A stretch of 38,345 nucleotides of DNA from Candidatus Cloacimonadota bacterium (GCA_030621085.1 JAUXIJ010000030.1:1-38345); one strand, 5' to 3'. Positions 18,847 through 27,542 are shown, counted from the stretch's first letter. Numbers and translations are program-made. The notes: generated from the letters alone by a model not told the origin.

Positions 18847-19941
18847 ATGAAAAAGAAGATTCATCTCATCGTAGGAGCCAGACCCAATTTTATGAAAATG
18901 GCTCCGCTTTACAAAGAATTTGAAAAATATCCCGCAGAATTTAAAGTGAAGCTGATCCACACCGGACAGCACTACGACGAACAAATGAGCAAATTCTTCT
19001 TCGACGACCTGCAAATGCCTGTTCCCGATGAATATCTGGAAGTTGGCTCCGGAACACATGGACAGCAAACTGCAAAGATCATGGAAAGATATGAAGAAAT
19101 CCTGCTTAAGGATAAACCCGATCTGGTTATCGTTGCCGGTGATGTAAACAGCACTGCTGCCTGCGCTATCGATGCTGTGAAACTGCATATTCCGGTGGCT
19201 CACCTGGAAGCAGGATTGCGCAGTTTTGCCAGAACTATGCCGGAAGAAATCAATCGTATCCTAACCGATGCAATTTCAGATTACCTGTTCACACCTTCAC
19301 CCGATGCGGATGAAAATTTGCTCAATGAAGGAGTTCCAAGAAAAAAAATATTCTTCGTGGGAAATATCATGATCGACTCGCTGGTGCAATACAAGGAGAA
19401 AGCAAAAGCATCAAACATTCTGCAGAAATTAGGATTAGATCAAAATTTTGCTCTCATCACTCTGCACCGCCCTTCCAATGTTGACAGCAAAAGGGGACTT
19501 CTTACTATCCTCAATGCATTCGAAGAAATATCAAGATCGATAAAGCTGGTTTTTCCCATCCATCCCCGTACAACTAAACAGATAGCAACTTTCGGATTGG
19601 AAGAAAAAGTAAAAAAAATGAAGGATTTGCTTCTTGTTCCGCCAGTAGGATATTATGATTTCCTCAAACTTCAGATGGAAGCAAAATTCATTCTTACAGA
19701 TTCCGGCGGCATTCAGGAAGAATCTACTTACTTTGGTGTTCCCTGCCTTACCCTGAGACCACAGACAGAAAGACCTATTACGATCACCGAAGGAACCAAT
19801 AGACTGGTAGAACTGGAAACAGAAGATATCATCAAAGAAGCAAAAGAGATTTTAAGTGGTAATATCAAAAAAGGCAGGATCCCCAAATACTGGGATGGAA
19901 AAACTGCTGAAAGGATCGTTAAAATCTTTAGAGATAAGTAA
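18847..19941 (+). CDS. wecB: UDP-N-acetylglucosamine 2-epimerase (non-hydrolysing)
   Basis: 364 residues; it interconverts UDP-GlcNAc and UDP-ManNAc, a precursor for surface polysaccharides. The GT-B-like fold shows VGARPNFMKMAPLYKEF at the N-terminus, HTGQHYDEQMSKFFFDDL, VAGDVNSTAACA, HLEAGLRSFARTMPEEINR and the nucleotide-binding DSGGIQEESTYFGVPCLTLR. All are family hallmarks and the length is normal. The stop overlaps the next gene's ATG by one base. No UDP-ManNAc dehydrogenase (wecC) is nearby, so the sugar's final destination is not shown here. Confidence 0.95.
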   Translation: MKKKIHLIVGARPNFMKMAPLYKEFEKYPAEFKVKLIHTGQHYDEQMSKFFFDDLQMPVPDEYLEVGSGTHGQQTAKIMERYEEILLKDKPDLVIVAGDVNSTAACAIDAVKLHIPVAHLEAGLRSFARTMPEEINRILTDAISDYLFTPSPDADENLLNEGVPRKKIFFVGNIMIDSLVQYKEKAKASNILQKLGLDQNFALITLHRPSNVDSKRGLLTILNAFEEISRSIKLVFPIHPRTTKQIATFGLEEKVKKMKDLLLVPPVGYYDFLKLQMEAKFILTDSGGIQEESTYFGVPCLTLRPQTERPITITEGTNRLVELETEDIIKEAKEILSGNIKKGRIPKYWDGKTAERIVKIFRDK

Positions 19942-21149
19942 TGAATAATTTTATCCCTGTAGTGTCAGATTTTATCTCTTCAGCCGAAATTGATTCCATT
20001 ATTCAGCAAAATCAACCATATCTGGATAAGTTGGATTGCAATCGTATTTTTCCTGATAAATTAGAATTCACATCACAACTTCATTATTTTGTTGTTACCG
20101 GTGGAACTGAACAGCAGATTTTAGACTTGCAGACTAAACGAAAAATTAAATTCCCCAATGAAGAGATCGTCCTATTGGCTCATCCGGGCAATAATTCACT
20201 TCCTGCCTGCCTGGAGGTATTGGCACGTTTCATTCAAGAAGGGAAAAATGGAAAGATAATTTATCTGCCGGATTTGGATATCCCATTTCAGGAATCTAAG
20301 AAGATAAACATTCAAAAAATAACCGATAGCAAAACCTTAAACGGCTGCAGGATCGGTCTGGTGGGAAAACCTTCTGACTGGCTGGTTGCCAGCAGTCCAT
20401 CCCCTGAGATCGTAACAAAACAGTGGGGAGCAGATGTCATCCTAATAAAACTTGATGAGCTTAAAAAACAGATCTCTTCCATTGAACCTGAAGATATTCC
20501 GATCATAAAATCTGAGTTAATCGAGAAGGCAGATAGAGTCATCGAACCTTCTGATAAAGAGATTGCTGACAATGTTCGAGTATATCTTGCCATGAAGAAA
20601 CTCGTGAAAAAATATCGGCTTGATGCCATTAGCATCCGCTGTTTTGACCTGGTCCTCGACCTGAAAACAACCGGTTGTTTTGCGCTTTCCCGCTTGAATG
20701 ACGAGGGCATAATTGCTGGTTGTGAAGGTGACCTGGTAAGCACTCTGGGAATGTTGTGGGCCTACCGTAAAACCGGCAAGATCCCCTGGATGGCAAATCC
20801 TGCCCGTATCGACCGGAAGGATAACATGCTCTGGCTTGCACACTGCACAGTTCCACTCTGTCTTGTATTAAGCTATAGATTGCGCTCGCATTTTGAATCG
20901 GGATTGGGAGTAGGAATTCAGGGAGATTTTCCAAAAGGAAAAGTAACCTTGCTGCGAATAGGTGGAAAGAACCTTGATAAAATATGGCAGGCAGAAGGCG
21001 AGATCATGCAGACCCGCAAAGAAGAAAATCTCTGCCGCACACAGGTGAAAATCAAACTTAATAAAAATGCTGATGTGCAGGATCTTCTTACCAACCCCTT
21101 GGGCAATCACCTGGTGATGGTGGAAAGAAAAGAAATTAATATAAAGTGA
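19941..21149 (+). CDS. L-fucose/L-arabinose isomerase-like protein
   Basis: 402 residues. The C-terminal half looks like the fucose/arabinose isomerase superfamily: GCFALSRLNDEGIIAGCEGD (substrate/metal region), then MANPARIDRKDNMLWLAHC and SHFESGLGVGIQGDFPKG. The segment GLVGKPSDWLVAS at about 139 is seen in fucose-isomerase-like proteins of anaerobes. The protein is shorter than FucI (about 590) or AraA (about 500), so it belongs to the short 'isomerase-like' branch whose substrate is mostly undetermined. It overlaps wecB by one base and precedes an exported GH31 enzyme, suggesting sugar metabolism. I do not assign a substrate. Confidence 0.75.
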   Translation: MNNFIPVVSDFISSAEIDSIIQQNQPYLDKLDCNRIFPDKLEFTSQLHYFVVTGGTEQQILDLQTKRKIKFPNEEIVLLAHPGNNSLPACLEVLARFIQEGKNGKIIYLPDLDIPFQESKKINIQKITDSKTLNGCRIGLVGKPSDWLVASSPSPEIVTKQWGADVILIKLDELKKQISSIEPEDIPIIKSELIEKADRVIEPSDKEIADNVRVYLAMKKLVKKYRLDAISIRCFDLVLDLKTTGCFALSRLNDEGIIAGCEGDLVSTLGMLWAYRKTGKIPWMANPARIDRKDNMLWLAHCTVPLCLVLSYRLRSHFESGLGVGIQGDFPKGKVTLLRIGGKNLDKIWQAEGEIMQTRKEENLCRTQVKIKLNKNADVQDLLTNPLGNHLVMVERKEINIK

Positions 21150-21171
21150 CTCGACACTTTTAACCTGTGAA

Positions 21172-21189
21172 ATCCAGCAGTCGCTGGAT
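21172..21189 (+). other. small hairpin between isomerase-like gene and GH31
   Basis: A 7-bp stem ATCCAGC/GCTGGAT with a 4-base loop in the 83-base spacer. The following ATTTAAC is too weak for a confident terminator, so a processing or attenuation role is only a possibility. Confidence 0.3.
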
Positions 21190-21232
21190 ATTTAACAAGT
21201 CTGTGGCGTGAAACTGTAAAAAGGAGTTTCCA

Positions 21233-23848
21233 ATGAAACAATTTAACTTAGTTTTTATTGTTTTATTTTTATTATTCAACTTTATTTATGCACAGGAATA
21301 TGATCCTGTAGCTGATGCGGATGCAGTTGTCATTTCAGAAAGCGTTCGATTCACCGTGCTTACGCCAGGTGTTATTCGGATGGAGTGGGAAGAGAATGGG
21401 TTTTTTGAAGATTATGCAACTCTTGTATTTGTAAACAGGAAACTTCCTGTTCCAAAATTTAAAAAACTGAATAAAGATGGCTGGCTGCAGATCGAAACAG
21501 ATAAATTCACTTTAAAATATAAAACAGGCAGCGGAAAATTTACCGAGGAAAATCTTCAAATCGAATTTAATATGGATGGAACTTCAAAAGTATGGAAACC
21601 GGGGATGAGAAATACCGGCAACTTAAAAGGTACACATAGAACTTTAGACGGGTATGATGGAAATTATCACTATTGGGCTAAAAAAGAAATAAATCTGGGA
21701 AAGGGAATTGTTTCCAGGGACGGTTGGGTGCTGATCGATGATTCCGAAAGACCGCTTTTCGATAATTCGGAATGGGCATGGGTAACTCCCAGACCAAAAA
21801 TAGAACTGCAGGATCTTTACTTTTTCTGTTATGGCTATGATTATAAAACTGCCTTAAATGATTTTGTACAAATCGCTGGGAAAATAGCTCTACCACCCAA
21901 ATTTGCTTTCGGTACTTGGTGGTCGCGTTACTGGGAATATACCGATTGGGAATTGCGTGAATTGATAAATGAATTTGAAATACATGATGTTCCACTGGAC
22001 GTTCTTGTAGTGGATATGGACTGGCACATCACATCTAAACCAGAGTGGTATCAGGAAGACGGAAAAAAGATCCGGGATCAGGCTGGACAATGGGCTGGCT
22101 GGACAGGACTTACCTGGAACAAAAACTATTTTCCCGATCCGCAGGATTTTCTGCAATGGACAGAAGACAAAAATCTGAAAGTATGCATGAATCTTCATCC
22201 TGCCTCTGGAATACAGCCCTTTGAAGAAAAATACCGGGAAATGGCAATAGCTATGGACATCGACCCTGAATCGGAAAAATATGTTCCTTTTGATATTGTT
22301 AATAAAGATTTTGCCAAAAATTTCATGAAGATAATTCTCCATCCCATGGAAGAAGACGGAGTTGATTTCTGGTGGCTGGACTGGCAGCAGTGGAGCACCA
22401 CGAATATCAGCAATGTCAATCCTACGTTTTATCTTAATTATGTTTTTTTCAGTGATATGGAACGACGCAATAAGAAACGTCCCCTGATCTTCCACAGGTA
22501 TGGCGGTCTGGGAAATCACAGATACCAGATAGGGTTTTCCGGGGATACTTTTGTAAACTGGAACTCTCTCGATTTTCAGCCTTATTTTACTTCCACAGCT
22601 TCCAACGTGGGTTTTGGATTCTGGAGCCATGACATTGGCGGACACATGTATGGCGAAAATTCTCCCGAACTTTACACACGCTGGATACAGTTTGGTATAT
22701 TCAGTCCGATAGTGCGGACACATTGCACAAAAGATCCCAAAATAAATCGCAGATTATGGTCCTATCCGTTAGAAAATTTTTATGCTATGCGTAATGCTTT
22801 TCGGTTAAGGCACACACTTCTTCCCTATATTTATTCTGCTGCCAGGGAAGCTTATGATACCGGTATTTCAATTTGCAGACCCATGTATTATGACCATCCA
22901 AAAGCAGAAGAAGCATACGGTTTCCCAAACCAGTATATGTTCGGGAACGATATGCTGATAGCACCCGTGACGCAGCCGATGGTAGGGGACAGCTTATTCG
23001 CTTCCAAGAAAATTTGGCTGCCGCAAGGTGAGTGGACAGAATGGTGCTCCGGTACGATTTTAACAGGTGGAAAGATAATTGAAAGAGCTTTTGCTCTGGA
23101 TGAAATTCCTGTCTATATCAAAGCGGGAGCTATTATTCCCATGCAAAAACAAATGAAGAGCAGCGGAGAAGATCCGGTTAATCCACTGGTTCTGACAATT
23201 TTCCCAGGAGATTCCGTTGCTACCAACGTATATGATGATGAGGGAAATACCAACAACTATAAAACAGGTGCTTATACTTTTACGGATATCCATTTCGACA
23301 AAAATAATAACCTGCAAGTTGTAATCGAACCTGTTCGAGGAAGCTATCCGGGGATGTTGGAAACAAGGACTTACGAACTGAGATTACCTCTCACCTTTCC
23401 ACCGGAAAATATCCAAGTGAACGGTAAAACCATCAATTATACAAAAGATATAGAAGCCGGTTCTTGGACTTATAACGGTGATGAATTGACGACCTATATC
23501 TCTACACCGGAATTCAGTGTTCAGCAAAAAGTAGAAGTTGAAATTAAATTCCCTGAATATGATATTGAATTACTTTCCGGGAAAAAGGGAAAGATCAGCA
23601 AGCTTCTGAAATTTATGAAATTCCTGGCAAAGAACAATTGGGATAAATCCAAATATTCGAACGATGTAGTGGTTAATGCCGCTCAGACAGGACATAGAAT
23701 CACTCTTGATCCGCAAAATGCTTTTACAGAAATTCAAGAGTTCGAAGCAAAGTGGCAAAAAGTATTGGAAATGATCAAAGCATATTCCCTTGAAAAACCA
23801 AATTATCTTCCCTATTTTGAATTATTGAAAACTGCCGATATGAAGTGA
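21233..23848 (+). CDS. exported glycoside hydrolase family 31 enzyme (alpha-glucosidase/xylosidase type)
   Basis: 871 residues. A signal peptide (about 1-20, ending FIYA) sends it to the periplasm or outside. The GH31 barrel is clear: FAFGTWWSRYWEYTDWELRE, VDMDWHITSKPEW, the nucleophile region FWWLDWQQW with Asp383, and the acid/base region IGFSGDTFVNW with Asp438, followed by FWSHDIGGHMYGE and WIQFGIFSPIVRTHC. Family 31 cleaves alpha-linked glucose, xylose or related sugars with retention; the exact substrate cannot be read. About 90 residues after the C-terminal beta domain form an extra charged helical tail. AAGGAG precedes the ATG. Confidence 0.9.
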   Translation: MKQFNLVFIVLFLLFNFIYAQEYDPVADADAVVISESVRFTVLTPGVIRMEWEENGFFEDYATLVFVNRKLPVPKFKKLNKDGWLQIETDKFTLKYKTGSGKFTEENLQIEFNMDGTSKVWKPGMRNTGNLKGTHRTLDGYDGNYHYWAKKEINLGKGIVSRDGWVLIDDSERPLFDNSEWAWVTPRPKIELQDLYFFCYGYDYKTALNDFVQIAGKIALPPKFAFGTWWSRYWEYTDWELRELINEFEIHDVPLDVLVVDMDWHITSKPEWYQEDGKKIRDQAGQWAGWTGLTWNKNYFPDPQDFLQWTEDKNLKVCMNLHPASGIQPFEEKYREMAIAMDIDPESEKYVPFDIVNKDFAKNFMKIILHPMEEDGVDFWWLDWQQWSTTNISNVNPTFYLNYVFFSDMERRNKKRPLIFHRYGGLGNHRYQIGFSGDTFVNWNSLDFQPYFTSTASNVGFGFWSHDIGGHMYGENSPELYTRWIQFGIFSPIVRTHCTKDPKINRRLWSYPLENFYAMRNAFRLRHTLLPYIYSAAREAYDTGISICRPMYYDHPKAEEAYGFPNQYMFGNDMLIAPVTQPMVGDSLFASKKIWLPQGEWTEWCSGTILTGGKIIERAFALDEIPVYIKAGAIIPMQKQMKSSGEDPVNPLVLTIFPGDSVATNVYDDEGNTNNYKTGAYTFTDIHFDKNNNLQVVIEPVRGSYPGMLETRTYELRLPLTFPPENIQVNGKTINYTKDIEAGSWTYNGDELTTYISTPEFSVQQKVEVEIKFPEYDIELLSGKKGKISKLLKFMKFLAKNNWDKSKYSNDVVVNAAQTGHRITLDPQNAFTEIQEFEAKWQKVLEMIKAYSLEKPNYLPYFELLKTADMK

Positions 23849-23927
23849 TGGTTTTTATCATTTTCTCTTTGTCTTGAGCAGTCATCTGTTGTGAAGGTAT
23901 CTAACCATTTGTAAGGTTTAACATTTC

Positions 23928-23957
23928 TTTACACAAATTAATACTTGACATTATACA
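23928..23957 (+). promoter_or_regulatory. candidate promoter of the toxin-antitoxin operon
   Basis: TTTACA and TATACA separated by 18 bases, about 40 bases before the antitoxin start. An alternative -35, TTGACA at 23945-23950, has no convincing -10 (CAGATT at 17 bases). The -10 proposed here overlaps an inverted repeat. Confidence 0.5.
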
Positions 23958-23984
23958 CACTATTTTGCAGATTAACCTGTGTAT
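23953..23984 (+). promoter_or_regulatory. inverted repeat, likely operator for the antitoxin
   Basis: Arms ATACACA and TGTGTAT are perfect reverse complements separated by 18 bases. They span the proposed -10 and transcription start of the toxin-antitoxin operon. Ribbon-helix-helix antitoxins bind such repeats and repress their own operon. The repeat is seen directly; its use is inferred. Confidence 0.5.
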
Positions 23985-23997
23985 GCGGAGGTGAGAA

Positions 23998-24231
23998 ATG
24001 ATAGAAAAACATGTCCGAATGAATGTAACTTTACCTGAATCTGTTGCACGGGAGTTAACTCTTATTGCAGATGAGTTTAACGATAAAAAGAGCAGGATAG
24101 TGGCAAAGGCATTGGAATTATATTTTGATGAGATTGATGGTCAAATTGCTGAAAAAAGATTAAATGAATTAAAGCAAGGTGGTACTAAACTTGTAGATGC
24201 AGAAAAAGTCTGGAAAGAACTTGGTCTGTAA
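23998..24231 (+). CDS. RelB/ParD-like ribbon-helix-helix antitoxin
   Basis: 77 residues. The N-terminal RMNVTLPESVARELTLIADE fits a ribbon-helix-helix DNA-binding domain: a short beta strand (VRMNVTLP), then two helices, the second starting NDKKSRIVAKALELYF. The C-terminal half is charged and probably wraps the toxin. The start follows GGAGGTG. It lies 2 bases before a RelE-family toxin, the standard antitoxin-first order. It would neutralise the toxin and repress the operon through the upstream inverted repeat. Confidence 0.82.
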   Translation: MIEKHVRMNVTLPESVARELTLIADEFNDKKSRIVAKALELYFDEIDGQIAEKRLNELKQGGTKLVDAEKVWKELGL

Positions 24232-24233
24232 TT

Positions 24234-24494
24234 ATGTATCGAGTTAAGTTCCTGAAAAAGGCTGTTTCCGAACTTAAAAGAATCGATCCGATCTGGCAGA
24301 ACAGGATCAAAGAAAAGATTATTCAACTTGCAGAAGACCCATCTCAATTGAAAAACAGGATCAAACCGCTCAAAGGAAAATACAGTAAATTTTTGAGATT
24401 AAGAGTTGGAAGTTATCGAATTATTTTTCAGAAAAAAGATAAAGAACTCATTATTGTGATCATCAGAGTGGCACAAAGAAGTGAAAGTTATTAG
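24234..24494 (+). CDS. RelE/ParE-family toxin
   Basis: 86 residues with the RelE/ParE pattern: N-terminal YRVKFLKKAVSELKRIDP, helical middle KEKIIQLAEDPSQLKNRIKP, and beta-strand core LRLRVGSYRIIFQKKDKELI ending VIIRVAQRSESY. The basic residues and terminal Tyr occupy the places used by RelE-type mRNA endonucleases. ParE-type gyrase poisons share the fold, so the target cannot be told for certain from sequence. The RSESY end and KPLKGKYSKFLRLRVG favour the RelE side. Translation is coupled to the antitoxin. Confidence 0.82.
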   Translation: MYRVKFLKKAVSELKRIDPIWQNRIKEKIIQLAEDPSQLKNRIKPLKGKYSKFLRLRVGSYRIIFQKKDKELIIVIIRVAQRSESY

Positions 24495-24527
24495 TTTTAC
24501 CCGGTTTAAAAATAAAGGAGGTAATCT

Positions 24528-25304
24528 ATGAACCAAGTAAAAATAATCGATACAACTCCAGATAACATTCACAGTTATGGAATGTGCGGATATAAAAACT
24601 TGAAGAATGAAGGATACCAACGCAAGATCGATTGGCTAAAACAGCATTACAAAAAAGGAATGAAATACAAAATACTATTCTCGGAAGATGATAGAGCAAT
24701 TGGCGGAATCGAATATCTTCCAGGAGAATTTGCCTGGCGACCTGTTGAAGCAAAAGGATTTATGTTCATACATTGCATTTATATAATGCCTCGCAAATTC
24801 AAGGCAAAAGGGTATGGGTTGGATTTGGTGAATGAATGTATAAATGAAGCAAAGGGACAAAACCTGAATGGCGTTGCTGTGGTAACTCGCAAAGGTTCTT
24901 TTATGCAGGGGAATGAAATTTTTATCAAAACAGGTTTTGAAATAGTTGATAAAGCTGAACCTGATTTTGAATTACTTATAAAGAAATTCAATAAAAATAC
25001 GCCCGATCCGAAGTTTAAAGAATTCCCGGAAAATCTCCTGAAAAAATACAGTAAGGGACTTTACATAATCACTTCCGATCAGTGTCCGTATGCAATTAAA
25101 AGCGTAACAGATATAACCAAAATAGTAGAAGAAAAATACAAAATAAAAACCAATATTATTGAGCTACAAAACTACAAGGAAGCTCAAGACACACCTTGTG
25201 CATTCGGTTGCTTTTGCATAATTCTTGATGGGAAAATTATTGCTGATCATCCGATCAGCAGCAGGAGATTCTGCAATATTATGGAGAAAAGATTAAATTT
25301 ATAG
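24528..25304 (+). CDS. GNAT acetyltransferase with C-terminal YoaP-like domain
   Basis: 258 residues. The first 150 residues resemble a GCN5-related N-acetyltransferase. FMFIHCIYIMPRKFKAKGYG matches the beta4 strand and the acetyl-CoA loop (family pattern R/Q-x-x-G-x-G/A), and KTGFEIVDKAEPDFELLIKK matches the final strands. The remaining 100 residues resemble the YoaP domain, with cysteines in SDQCPYAIKS and a TPCAFGCFCIILDG cluster. The substrate is unknown. A strong AAAGGAGGTAATCT lies before the ATG, and it sits 33 bases behind the toxin gene. Confidence 0.78.
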   Translation: MNQVKIIDTTPDNIHSYGMCGYKNLKNEGYQRKIDWLKQHYKKGMKYKILFSEDDRAIGGIEYLPGEFAWRPVEAKGFMFIHCIYIMPRKFKAKGYGLDLVNECINEAKGQNLNGVAVVTRKGSFMQGNEIFIKTGFEIVDKAEPDFELLIKKFNKNTPDPKFKEFPENLLKKYSKGLYIITSDQCPYAIKSVTDITKIVEEKYKIKTNIIELQNYKEAQDTPCAFGCFCIILDGKIIADHPISSRRFCNIMEKRLNL

Positions 25305-25340
25305 TTGTTATCGATTTAACACCAAACAAAGTGAGGGAAA

Positions 25341-25715
25341 ATGACTGATGTAAAAAAAAGAAACAAAGAAACAATTAAATGGATCGCAAGAATTTGGAGT
25401 ATCTTAAGTTTAGCATTTATCTTATTATTTTTTGGCGCAAGTATTACCAGCTCAATTGGAAAGGAGACATTTGTATTTAAGGATGTGTTTCAATTTGTAT
25501 TTTTCCCGATTGGATTGACAATAGGACTTATACTCGCCTGGAAATGGGAAGGGCTTGGTGGTATAATTGCAATCGGTAGTATTATCGGTTTTCACCTGCA
25601 AATGCTGATAAAAAACGGAAATCCTGATTTTAACCTGTTCATCGAATTATTAGCTGCGCCCGGAATACTATTTATTTTATACTGGATCTTATCCCGGAAA
25701 CGGGTTATAGAATAG
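25341..25715 (+). CDS. small four-helix membrane protein, function unknown
   Basis: 124 residues with four likely membrane spans: about 13-33 (starting WIARIWSILSLAFILLFFG), 48-66, 70-90 and 98-117. A charged N-terminus (TDVKKRNKET) suggests cytoplasmic start. It resembles the short conserved 'WIARIWSILS' membrane proteins (I believe DUF7670) that turn up in many bacterial genomes without a known role. It follows the GNAT gene by 36 bases, with GAGGGA before the ATG. Confidence 0.6.
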   Translation: MTDVKKRNKETIKWIARIWSILSLAFILLFFGASITSSIGKETFVFKDVFQFVFFPIGLTIGLILAWKWEGLGGIIAIGSIIGFHLQMLIKNGNPDFNLFIELLAAPGILFILYWILSRKRVIE

Positions 25716-25755
25716 AAAAAGGGTTCATTTCTTATTTTACAGGATATTTTTTAAT

Positions 25756-25784
25756 TTGACAGCAAGAGAGGGAATTTGTTTTCT
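25756..25784 (+). promoter_or_regulatory. possible promoter before the exported hypothetical protein
   Basis: TTGACA at 25756-25761, then 17 bases to TTTTCT, in the 113-base spacer before the gene at 25829. The -35 is perfect but the -10 is poor, so this is a weak proposal. Confidence 0.3.
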
Positions 25785-25828
25785 ATCTGAGATTTCATAT
25801 TGTAAATACTTTATATTGGGAGGCTAAA

Positions 25829-26362
25829 ATGTTAAAAAAAAATATTTTACTTTTAATAATTGCCTTTTTAGCAAATTGCGTTTTGTATACAAAAATTCCT
25901 GGTACTATCGAACAATTTAATAATGATATCTCTGAACCGTACTTTCTAAAATTCGATGACAAAGTAACGGATAAATTTACTACATTTGGTTATAAGAAAA
26001 ATGGAATTCAAGTTTTTCTTACAGTAAATAAAGATCAAAAAATAATTCAAGAAATGATTATTGTTGATGATACAAAATATGGTTTATACATTTTGAATGA
26101 AGACTCTCCAACTTCAAAAGATTATAGAGCAAAATATTCAATACTAATTGCTGTAAGAGAAATTTTTGAAGATGCTGTTTATGATTATACCAATAACGGA
26201 ACTATTGATGGATTAAGCTTAGATACTGTTGCAGATATAGTCTATGATACTGCATGTTATGGTGAGCAATATGATCGTACAATAAACGGAATTAGAATTA
26301 CATCAAAAAAAATTGATAAAATGGTTATAATTGGGATAGAATTAATATCAGCATATAATTAA
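25829..26362 (+). CDS. exported or membrane-anchored hypothetical protein
   Basis: 177 residues that I do not recognise. The N-terminus MLKKNILLLIIAFLANCVLY is a signal sequence. The LANC could serve as a lipobox, but Asn at -1 is unusual, so it may simply be a cleaved or anchored signal. The rest is hydrophilic and rich in Asp, Ile, Tyr and Asn, with a repeated DIVYDTACYGEQYDRT-like acidic character and no catalytic motif I can name. A good GGGAGG precedes the ATG. The coding is markedly AT-rich relative to the superoperon, as expected for an acquired gene. Confidence 0.55.
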   Translation: MLKKNILLLIIAFLANCVLYTKIPGTIEQFNNDISEPYFLKFDDKVTDKFTTFGYKKNGIQVFLTVNKDQKIIQEMIIVDDTKYGLYILNEDSPTSKDYRAKYSILIAVREIFEDAVYDYTNNGTIDGLSLDTVADIVYDTACYGEQYDRTINGIRITSKKIDKMVIIGIELISAYN

Positions 26363-26390
26363 ATAATTGCTAATTATATTGAGTATGTAC

Positions 26391-27173
26391 ATGAGATATG
26401 AAAAAAAATTTAATGATACAGATGTGATTTTTCATTATACAAAACTTGAAATAGCTCTTGAATGCATTCTTAAAAATAAACAGCTACATTTTAATAAATT
26501 TATCAATTCAGCTGACCCACATGAAAGTAATAAACGGAACTTTGCTCTACAAAGTTCTATTATTAACAATTGTAATGAATTTTGGGAAAAACGAAATTCT
26601 TACGAAAAGGAGATTAATGTCATTATTCAACAGAAGTTAAGAATGACTTGTTTTTGCCGTAATCTAAAAAATTATCTAGGTTATTGCCGTTCTAGAATGT
26701 GGAGCCAATATGCTGATAATCATAGAGGAGTATGTTTAGCTTTTTCGAAAAAAGCATTGCAGAAAGCTGTTAGAAAACAGTTTAAATCTGAATTTAAGAA
26801 AAACAGGATAGTCAGATATTACCCCCTTAAAGATATCAAATTTAATAAAATGCACATGAACCAAGCAAAGACGATTCATTATACTGATCTGAATCATGAT
26901 ACTATTAAAGAACATTTAAATAATAATTATAAATATCTTTTCTTTAAAAAGCATTGGGATTACAGAGATGAAGCAGAATACAGATTTATAGTACTTGATA
27001 TGGATAACAAATTTGAATATATAGATATATCAGATTGTTTGGTTGGTATCATTCTTGGACATAATTTTCCGATAACTTATCTTCCTATTGTTGAAAGTAT
27101 AGAATCTGAACTTAAGATCATTTGGGATCAAGTTCGTATCTGGGATGATAGTAATATGACTCTTAGTCAATAA
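26391..27173 (+). CDS. DUF2971-type protein
   Basis: About 260 residues. The N-terminal VIFHYTKLEIALECILKNKQ and FNKFINSADPHES resemble the DUF2971 opening (HYT...L..NDP.E pattern). Further matches are MTCFCRNLKN and MWSQYADNHRGVCLAFSKKA, then HWDYRDEAEYRFI near the C-terminus. The fold contains conserved His, Tyr, Asp, Glu and Arg residues but its biochemical activity is not established. I chose the ATG at 26391 because GAG lies 7 bases upstream; starts at 26385 (ATG) and 26367 (TTG) are possible. It is AT-rich and ends the accessory island's coding run. Confidence 0.65.
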   Translation: MRYEKKFNDTDVIFHYTKLEIALECILKNKQLHFNKFINSADPHESNKRNFALQSSIINNCNEFWEKRNSYEKEINVIIQQKLRMTCFCRNLKNYLGYCRSRMWSQYADNHRGVCLAFSKKALQKAVRKQFKSEFKKNRIVRYYPLKDIKFNKMHMNQAKTIHYTDLNHDTIKEHLNNNYKYLFFKKHWDYRDEAEYRFIVLDMDNKFEYIDISDCLVGIILGHNFPITYLPIVESIESELKIIWDQVRIWDDSNMTLSQ

Positions 27174-27205
27174 TCTTTATATAAAATTATTATACTGATA
27201 AAAAA

Positions 27206-27330
27206 TCAAAACTCAACCATAAACTCGGTCTCACTTTTTTCATTTGTTTCCAATGAAAATTTAAAGCCGTGATTTAATAATATCTCCCTGGTTAAAGTAA
27301 GCCCTATTCCCTGTTAGTTCTTTTTTTTGG
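27206..27330 (-). pseudogene. remnant of a sensor histidine kinase C-terminus
   Basis: On the minus strand the frame from 27313 to 27206 reads QGIGLTLTREILLNHGF followed by KFSLETNEKSETEFMVEF and a stop, which is the G2 box and last strands of a HATPase_c domain. An in-frame TAA lies just before it. In the neighbouring frame the upstream bases read KKELTG, so removing one A near 27308 would join KKELTG to IGLTLTREIL, giving the expected TGIGL. No N-box, phosphoacceptor histidine or response regulator is present. I read this as the decayed tail of a kinase left after deletion and a 1-base insertion. Confidence 0.7.
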
Positions 27331-27372
27331 TCATCACAATGGTTGATTAAATCAATTATATCCCAAATGATG

Positions 27373-27409
27373 AGACTCTTCGTGAGAGTAAACTGTAAGA
27401 ATCCCTCAG
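27373..27409 (-). repeat. intergenic repeat copy A
   Basis: On the minus strand this 37-base unit begins CTGAGGGATTCTTACAG and ends CACGAAGAGTCT. It aligns without gaps to copy B at 27543-27579 (about 23 of 37 identical, strongest at both ends), in the opposite orientation. The TGTC just outside the unit is also shared. The pattern recalls the dispersed TCATTCTGAG...GAAGAATCT elements seen between genes in many bacterial genomes. Confidence 0.5.
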
Positions 27410-27542
27410 AGAGACAGAAGTTATTATTTGTCATTGGTGAACCGGGCATTGGAAAGTCTGTAAACGTTTTTATCATTCATAATGGTCGGAAAAAATTCAG
27501 CCACCGATTTACTCTAAATTCTACTGAATAGAAGATGTCATT

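Noticed and set aside
23849..23927. Terminator after GH31
   Set aside because: Only a 4-bp TGAT/ATCA hairpin is present, too weak to call.
27343..27531. Small plus-strand protein containing GEPGIGKS, like a Walker A motif
   Set aside because: Only 62 residues with no Walker B or neighbouring ATPase, lying in repeat and remnant DNA; chance match.
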